A stretch of DNA of 64,000 nucleotides from Candidatus Accumulibacter similis (GTDB lineage Bacteria > Pseudomonadota > Gammaproteobacteria > Burkholderiales > Rhodocyclaceae): contig CP054595.1 in NCBI GenBank assembly GCA_013347225.1, forward strand, positions 2,042,415 through 2,106,414. The letters run 5' to 3'. Positions 59,243 through 64,000 of the stretch are shown here, piece after piece. Numbering within the stretch: position 1 is the stretch's first letter; every line of letters begins with the position of its first letter. Both the position numbers and the translations under genes were made by a program. Below the pieces are notes generated by a model. It searched no databases, was not told where the DNA came from, and saw only the letters and a list, made by a program, of their open reading frames with translations.

Positions 59243-60468
59243 GGCAGGACTCCGATGGCCTGGTTGTAGCGCGAGACGGCGCGTGCGGCTTCGAGGCGGG
59301 CGCGCGCGGCGGCGAGTTCGGCAGCGAAGGCATCCGCATCGACACGCAGACGCTGCGGCAGGTCGATGTTGCCGAGCGCGAAGGCGCGGGCGTACTCGCG
59401 GCGCACTTCGCTGGCGAGCGTACGCCTGGTTTCGGCGCGGGCGAGTGCTTCGTCGGCCCGCTGCAGTTCGCGCCCGGCGGCATCGCGTTCCGCGTCCACG
59501 CGCTGCCGCTCGTAGGACAGCAGCGCCTCGGCCTCGACGAGTTCGGCGTTTGCTGCGGCAACCCGCGGGCTATTGCGCGCGTCGGTGGCGAGTGGAATGC
59601 GGACGCCGACAATCGTCGAGTTCTCCCAGTCGGCCTCGGCAACAGGCCGTTCGCGACGCATGCCAAGCATGATCTCCGGCAGGTCACGCGAATTCCTGGC
59701 CGCCACGTCAAGCCTCGCACGGGCGGTGGCGATGGCCGCTTCGAGCGCTGCAAGCTGCGGGTGAGGGGTCGTCGGAGCCTGCCGGCGCTGCTCGTTCATT
59801 CCGCTCGGAGCCGGCAGCAACGGCAAGCCGGTCAGCGCGAGGAAGCTCCGCTCGGCGCGGTGGGCGCGCCCGTCCGCCTCGGCGATCGCCGCCGTCGCTG
59901 CGGCTTCGGCGGCGCGCGCCTGGTGGGCGTCCATGCGTGGCAACTCGCCGGCCCGCACGCGGCGCTCGACGTCGTTCGCCAGATGCCGGGCGGCATCGCC
60001 GCGCGCTTCGGCGACGGCGCGTTCGTTGCCGGCGAGCATGGCCTGCCACCAGCTCTCACGCACCTCGCCGGCGAGCTTCCAGCGCGCCTGCTCGACCAGC
60101 GCCGTGTAGGTGGACTGCTCGCGCTCGATCAGTGCGAGGGTTCGTTCCTGATAGCCGGGCAGCCAGAGCGGAAGAGCGATGCCGGCCTCCCATTCGCTCT
60201 GGCCGGCATCGCGTTGCAGGCGGTCGTTGCGGTTGGACAGAGTCGCCGTCGGTGCGCCGGACAGGAAGCTGCCGGCCGAATCGCGGCGGGCCGCGAACTC
60301 GTGGTGGCGGGCAGCCGCGGTGCGAGCCGCCGGGTGGCGCTCCCAGGCGGCGGCGAAAGCCTGGCCGAGCGTCAGGGTTTCGGCGATCGCTGCCGGACCG
60401 CTCAGACTGGCGGTGACGAACAGGAGGGCGGTGAACAGCGGTGACTGCGTCGCTAGGGTGTCGTGCAT
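59239..60468 (-). CDS. TolC-family outer-membrane efflux protein
   Basis: The protein has 409 aa with a signal peptide (about 1-30) and the two-fold repeat of long helices and beta segments of TolC/CusC proteins: L-T-L-G-Q-A-F-A-A-A-W-E-R-H-P after the signal, and I-P-L-A-T-D-A-R-N-S-P at the start of the second strand pair. No lipobox is seen. It forms the outer-membrane channel of the metal efflux system and is the first gene of the tightly overlapping block, about 100 bp after the small Cys/His-rich gene. Confidence 0.9.
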   Translation of the reverse strand: MHDTLATQSPLFTALLFVTASLSGPAAIAETLTLGQAFAAAWERHPAARTAAARHHEFAARRDSAGSFLSGAPTATLSNRNDRLQRDAGQSEWEAGIALPLWLPGYQERTLALIEREQSTYTALVEQARWKLAGEVRESWWQAMLAGNERAVAEARGDAARHLANDVERRVRAGELPRMDAHQARAAEAAATAAIAEADGRAHRAERSFLALTGLPLLPAPSGMNEQRRQAPTTPHPQLAALEAAIATARARLDVAARNSRDLPEIMLGMRRERPVAEADWENSTIVGVRIPLATDARNSPRVAAANAELVEAEALLSYERQRVDAERDAAGRELQRADEALARAETRRTLASEVRREYARAFALGNIDLPQRLRVDADAFAAELAAARARLEAARAVSRYNQAIGVLP

Positions 60469-60568
60469 CGGATTCTCCGTTGGTGCATGGAAAAATCCGG
60501 CGGAGCGCTGGGAAGCAGCCGTCGTGCGTACGGCGACGGTGGTGAGTCAGTCCGGAAGGCCCCGCCGG

Positions 60569-60925
60569 TCAGGCGAAGCCGGTCCATTTCGGCCGTTCAG
60601 GCCGGGCGAGAGTGGGGGAGGGCTTGCCGCGTGCGGCGGCGAGGACGATGGCGTCGCCGAGTTGGGCGATCGTCGGCAGGGGCACGGGCCCGAGTGGTGC
60701 GCAGCAGCCGCCATGGCAGCAGCTGCAGCGGTCCTCGAACTCCTGGCATTGGCCGTGGTCGGCGGCTTTCGCCAGGCCGGCACACGCCTCGTCGGAGTGG
60801 TGGTCGTGCTGGTCCGGGTTGGCCGCGACGCGCGGCAGTAGCGGGTCGGCCACCGTGCCGACGAGCGCCGATGCCGCCTGGAGCGGCAGAAGGGCGATCA
60901 GCAGGATGGCAACGAAACGAAGCAT
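60569..60925 (-). CDS. Small secreted Cys/His-rich protein (CzcI/CopX-like position)
   Basis: The protein has 118 aa with a signal peptide (about 1-20). The middle carries H-D-H-H-S-D and a dense Cys cluster, C-S-C-C-H-G-G-C-C, suited to metal binding. It sits first, ahead of the efflux genes, where CzcI-type small periplasmic proteins are found. Metal sensing or buffering is inferred; no named family is claimed. Confidence 0.78.
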   Translation of the reverse strand: MLRFVAILLIALLPLQAASALVGTVADPLLPRVAANPDQHDHHSDEACAGLAKAADHGQCQEFEDRCSCCHGGCCAPLGPVPLPTIAQLGDAIVLAAARGKPSPTLARPERPKWTGFA

Positions 60926-61355
60926 GGCACTATGGGGGCCGATACGGTGGTCGAGGTACGGACTTTAGAGCCGCTCTGTGTCAGGCGTCAACCGCGTTCG
61001 GCGTCCTGTTCCATCGGCAGCAGTCGGGAAGCGGGCAAAGGGCACAGACCACGGCTTGTCGCGCCCTGCCGTAGCGTGCCCTGAAGCAGCGGCCGGGCGC
61101 CATGCGGGTGCGTGGCAGTGGGTGTGCGGCAGTAGCGCGCTTGCCGGCTTGCCGACCGGCGTCCCTTTGGTCGACAGACGCAGGCCGTAGCGCTGGTCCA
61201 GCAGCCGAAAGTACGCGTCGAAGGCTTGACCCGGGCCGCTGGACGCTTACAATCCCCTTGAGGGACTGCCGCGCCACACCAGCGGTTCGACCAAGCACCT
61301 GCGGCGCGGCAGATCAACGGTGTTCATTGGAGGGCGTGGCCCGTCGGAGGCGCAA
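60926..61355. other. Intergenic region upstream of the efflux operon
   Basis: These 430 bp lie between divergent genes and should hold the promoter of the metal-efflux genes. I see no MerR-type spaced palindrome, RNA gene or convincing small gene. No metal-responsive regulator gene is present nearby in the window. Confidence 0.5.
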
Positions 61356-61658
61356 ATGAAGCGGATCGTTCTACTCGCCATTGTCGCTGTCATTGGCTGG
61401 CAAGGTTATGCCAAGTTTCAGAGCGCCCGGGTCCACGCGGCCCCTGCCGACAGCACAACCGCCATTGGTTCGCGAGCCGTGCCGGCTGCGTCCAGCTCTG
61501 GCACAACGTCTTCCGCCCAGTTCAGGTGTGATGGTCGGACGCACTGCTCCCAGATGACATCATGCGCGGAGGCAACCTACTTTTTGAGGAACTGCCCCGG
61601 CACCAAGATGGATGGAAACAATGATGGTGTTCCATGCGAGCAGCAGTGGTGCAAGTAG
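61356..61658 (+). CDS. Excalibur-domain exported protein
   Basis: The protein has 100 aa from ATG 61356, with GGAGG upstream. A hydrophobic N-terminal helix (about 3-20) anchors or exports it. The end carries the Excalibur calcium-binding pattern: C-D-G-R-T-H-C, M-T-S-C-A-E-A, then D-G-N-N-D-G-V-P-C-E. Such domains resemble the EF-hand loop of thermonucleases. Function unknown. Confidence 0.85.
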   Translation: MKRIVLLAIVAVIGWQGYAKFQSARVHAAPADSTTAIGSRAVPAASSSGTTSSAQFRCDGRTHCSQMTSCAEATYFLRNCPGTKMDGNNDGVPCEQQWCK

Positions 61659-61865
61659 TGGTCCAGGACTGTCGTGGCCTGATGTCGTGTTCCCATCGGT
61701 GGCTCGAGTGGACCGCCGGCTGGCGGCTGCGCGCGACCAGTCTTCCGTTTGCGTGCCGCCACACCTGAAGCGGCTGCAGAACCGGGGCGACTCGAATTGC
61801 CGGCCCGATCGGTCGAACCGCCGCGTACCTGAACCGTCCGCACGGTGGCGCGGGGGTGGCGCGCC

Positions 61866-62252
61866 GTGAGCCTCTTTCCCCTCCCGATCATGCGCCTCGT
61901 CGACTCCGCCCGGAGCATGGTCGCGGTTCTGCGTGCCAACTCCGCGATGGTTCGTGCGCATCGGTTGCAGGCACGCGGCAAGCTGGAGGCGGCACTGGTG
62001 CTCGCCCGGAGCGGCTTGGCAGTTCTCAGGAAGCCGTATGTTCGCCGCCGCAACCCAATGGAAGGGCTGGCGCTTGCTTCGCTGACGATCCTGGCAGAGG
62101 AGATTTCATCGCAACTGCAAGCCAGCGGCGCCACGGCCGACGATCTGGCCGACGCCATTGCATACCTCAAACAGCTCAGCGATGACCCACAGCCTGATCT
62201 GTGTTCATCCATCACGTTCCTCGAGACGCGTCGTGCGGCAGCATCGCGATAG
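61866..62252 (+). CDS. Hypothetical helical protein
   Basis: The protein has 128 aa if started at GTG 61866; a GTG seven codons upstream (61845) and an ATG at 61890 are alternatives. It is all-helical, basic in the first half (A-H-R-L-Q-A-R-G-K-L-E-A-A), with a tetratricopeptide-like tone (ALVLARSGLAVLRKPYVRRR). No family recognised. The next gene starts 9 bp after its stop. Confidence 0.55.
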   Translation: MSLFPLPIMRLVDSARSMVAVLRANSAMVRAHRLQARGKLEAALVLARSGLAVLRKPYVRRRNPMEGLALASLTILAEEISSQLQASGATADDLADAIAYLKQLSDDPQPDLCSSITFLETRRAAASR

Positions 62253-62260
62253 CCAAGCGC

Positions 62261-62611
62261 ATGACGGGGCGCTGGCAGCGTCCCGAAGCGGCGTGCCGGC
62301 ACTGCCTTCCGACCGACTATCCGGGCTGGCGCCGGCGCATCGCGGCATCGCTGTTCGAGCATTACGCTCCGTACGCAGAAGCCCTTGCCATGGGTGAGCC
62401 CGAGGGTTCGGCAGAAGATCTGCCGCGCATCGCCCAGCCAGACCAGGTCTGGCAGCACGCCTCGGTCGAATTCGTTGCGGTCGTCACCCTCGATGGCGAG
62501 TCGAGTGTCGAGATCGGCTACCGAGTGGCGTGGGACGAAGAACACACTCTCGGCGCACGGCTGCGGAACGGACGACTGCTTGAACTCGACGGCAGCGTTC
62601 TGCCGCCATGA
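62261..62611 (+). CDS. DUF6985-like small protein
   Basis: The protein has 116 aa from ATG 62261. It has no signal or membrane segment. The pattern A-S-L-F-E-H-Y-A-P-Y, then Q-V-W-Q-H-A-S-V-E-F, and near the end RVAWDEEHTLGARLRNGRLL, matches the DUF6985 type of small cytoplasmic protein, often found in polymorphic or immunity-like contexts. No function known. Placed between two hypothetical genes on the same strand. Confidence 0.65.
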   Translation: MTGRWQRPEAACRHCLPTDYPGWRRRIAASLFEHYAPYAEALAMGEPEGSAEDLPRIAQPDQVWQHASVEFVAVVTLDGESSVEIGYRVAWDEEHTLGARLRNGRLLELDGSVLPP

Positions 62612-62693
62612 CGATGGCGGCCAACACGGCGCCCGGGACGAGCCGGCCCGTGAGCGCGAAGACCTCCATCTGCGGCAGCAGCAAGCGGCGACG

Positions 62694-63101
62694 ATGCACG
62701 GTGCCCTGCACGCCATAGCGACGGCAATCGCGCTGCCATACGCGCTGCTTGCGGCGTGGTTCGCGATGGTTGGCGAACTGGCTCGGGCACGTGGTTTGTG
62801 GGCGGCCGTCGATGCCCTCTTTGCCCACGCTGCGTGGTTTGTCGGCTGGGGCGTCTACCTCATTCCCCTGGCCGCTCTCTCGCTTGCCACCGCTGGCTTC
62901 TGCTCGAGGCTGCGCCGGGTCGCTGCTCTGAGCCTCGCGCTCCTGTCGGGCTCGAGTCTTCTGACGATCGTCCTGCTGCACGCCGGGCCGCTCGAATCCG
63001 GCCACCTGCTGTTCCTGTGCCCCTGCGTCGCGGTGCTGCTCGGCAGCATCTGGCTCTTCCATCGGGCAGATCGACCGGCCCGCGCGCCAGCTGCTGCCTG
63101 A
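62694..63101 (+). CDS. Small membrane protein, four helices
   Basis: The protein has 135 aa from ATG 62694. Four hydrophobic segments (about 8-28, 45-70, 76-98, 105-122) with short polar links; basic end R-A-D-R-P-A-R-A-P. No family recognised. The upstream 82 bp hold no clear ribosome-binding site, so the start is uncertain. Confidence 0.62.
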   Translation: MHGALHAIATAIALPYALLAAWFAMVGELARARGLWAAVDALFAHAAWFVGWGVYLIPLAALSLATAGFCSRLRRVAALSLALLSGSSLLTIVLLHAGPLESGHLLFLCPCVAVLLGSIWLFHRADRPARAPAAA

Positions 63102-63120
63102 ACCCGCGCTCGAGTCGACC

Positions 63121-63142
63121 GGCGGCGGCCGGCTTTGCCGCC
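63121..63142. terminator. Hairpin between convergent genes
   Basis: GGCGGC (63121-63126) and GCCGCC (63137-63142) form a GC-rich hairpin in the gap between the four-helix protein gene (plus) and the NlpC/P60 gene (minus). No T-run. Terminator role inferred from position. Confidence 0.35.
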
Positions 63143-63224
63143 GCGTTCGCGACGGCGCGAACGGCAGCCCGCAGGATCCGGCGGCGAGCACCGCTTCCCG
63201 CTCTGCTCGCCGCCGTACAGGCGG

Positions 63225-63719
63225 TCAGTCGAAGTAGGTGCGCGCAGTCTCGAAGCGCTGTGCGTAGTAACGGGCGCCGAGCTGGTCGATGCGCACGCGG
63301 CCGCTGCCCGAGGGCGCGTGCACGAAGCGCTCATCACCGATATAGATGCCGACGTGCGAGAAGGGTGCGTTGCGCGTGTTGAAGAAGACCAGATCGCCGG
63401 GGCGCAGGCCCGAGCGGTCGACCTCGCGTCCGCGGCGGGCGATGTCGGCGGCACTGCCGCTCACCCGGATGCCGGCGGCCCGGTCGTAGATATACGAAAC
63501 CATGCCGCTGCAGTCGAGACCGGCGTCGGGGTTCTTGCCGCCGAAGCGGTAACCGGTGTCGATCAGGCCAAGGGCGAACATCACCACATCGTGCGCCCTG
63601 TCGCTGCTCGCCGGCCGCGCCGCTGGCTGCTGTGCCGTCCGCCCGGGCGCTGGCGGCGTGCTGCTGCAGGCCAGCAGCAGCAGCGGGACGAGACAGGCGA
63701 GCAGGGTCCGGACGCGCAT
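63225..63719 (-). CDS. NlpC/P60 family lipoprotein (peptidoglycan endopeptidase)
   Basis: The protein has 164 aa. A lipoprotein signal with L-L-A-C (Cys18) places it at a membrane facing the periplasm. The catalytic set is visible: Cys in GLDCSGMVSYIY, His in FSHVGIYIG, and a second polar/His in F-V-H-A-P-S. Such enzymes cut gamma-D-Glu-mDAP bonds in peptidoglycan stem peptides. Size is usual for a one-domain member (Spr/NlpC type). It is convergent with the upstream plus-strand gene; about 280 bp to its left end of transcription hold no other gene before the window end. Confidence 0.92.
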   Translation of the reverse strand: MRVRTLLACLVPLLLLACSSTPPAPGRTAQQPAARPASSDRAHDVVMFALGLIDTGYRFGGKNPDAGLDCSGMVSYIYDRAAGIRVSGSAADIARRGREVDRSGLRPGDLVFFNTRNAPFSHVGIYIGDERFVHAPSGSGRVRIDQLGARYYAQRFETARTYFD

Positions 63720-64000
63720 GGTGCACAGTATAAACTGCAGTTCGCGGAATTTCTGCGGGCGAATCAGGCATCTGCATGATTCGCTCCGGCTGCTGCGTGC
63801 TCCTGTCAGGCGACCCGGCGGTTGGGAGTGCGTCGTCGCCAGGTATGTTCACATGCTGCCGGGAGCGGCCTGAGCCAGGCATCTTCTCGGTCCCCGCGGT
63901 GGCCGCGGGCCGGCAGCCGGGCGCCATGTTGCCTGCAGTTGGGCAAGACTGTCTTGATGATCCCGGTAGAGCTCATCGCTCAGGCACGCGGGGTTCATCC

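Overview
The window is high-GC DNA of a betaproteobacterium, most likely a Rhodocyclales/Candidatus Accumulibacter-type organism. This placement is inferred from gene content: an ABC transporter, a DUF1854 protein and two cyanophycin synthetases in a row, a glycogen-type GH13 enzyme, and a heavy-metal RND efflux operon. No rRNA or other strong taxonomic marker is present, so it remains an inference.

Layout. (1) 1-12585 is chromosomal: the end of an ABC exporter, DUF1854, a short CphA-like protein and full-length CphA form a cyanophycin locus. They are followed by a convergent FapA-like (DUF342) gene, a glycine-zipper lipoprotein, an S4 pseudouridine synthase with a long basic tail, an HDOD protein and a membrane-fused spermidine-synthase-like protein. 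(2) 12913-43093 is a genomic island of about 30 kb in the 3' end of a tRNA-Ser(UGA) gene at 43080-43167. It is bounded by a 16-bp direct repeat of the tRNA 3' end, and a P4-type tyrosine integrase sits just inside the left copy. (3) 43168-64000 is chromosomal again.

Inside the island the main cargo is a minus-strand operon (30446 to 14675): an SNF2-like helicase, a 1698-aa Eco57I/type IIG-like adenine methyltransferase, a 1984-aa DEAH helicase/DUF1998 protein, and a PLD-like protein. The order matches class 1 DISARM (drmD-drmMI-drmA-drmB-drmC), except that the helicase and DUF1998 parts are one polypeptide. That polypeptide also carries a Vsr/DUF559-like nuclease-fold region and a LexA/S24-type peptidase domain with a visible Ser-Lys pair, and the PLD-like protein lacks a proper HKD motif. 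The methyltransferase has an A/T-richer target-recognition segment, suggesting specificity swapping. A divergent 388-aa gene of unknown function shares the upstream region. The rest of the island holds a replication module (AlpA regulator, primase-helicase, small TubC-docking-like protein), a separate 1529-aa UvrD/SF1-like helicase with a TTG start, and a small accessory module with a likely autoregulatory operator.

On the right chromosomal arm, 44054-51971 is a same-strand cluster that looks glycogen-linked: a GH13 branching-type enzyme, a carbohydrate-binding/gluconate-dehydrogenase-subunit-3-like fusion, a GMC flavoprotein, and three cupin proteins, the last with a helix-hairpin-helix domain. 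I do not recognise this combination as a described pathway. After a stretch without supported genes comes a tightly coupled minus-strand metal-efflux operon (TolC-like, small membrane protein, adaptor, RND pump, two small periplasmic proteins), and the window ends with small hypothetical genes and an NlpC/P60 lipoprotein.
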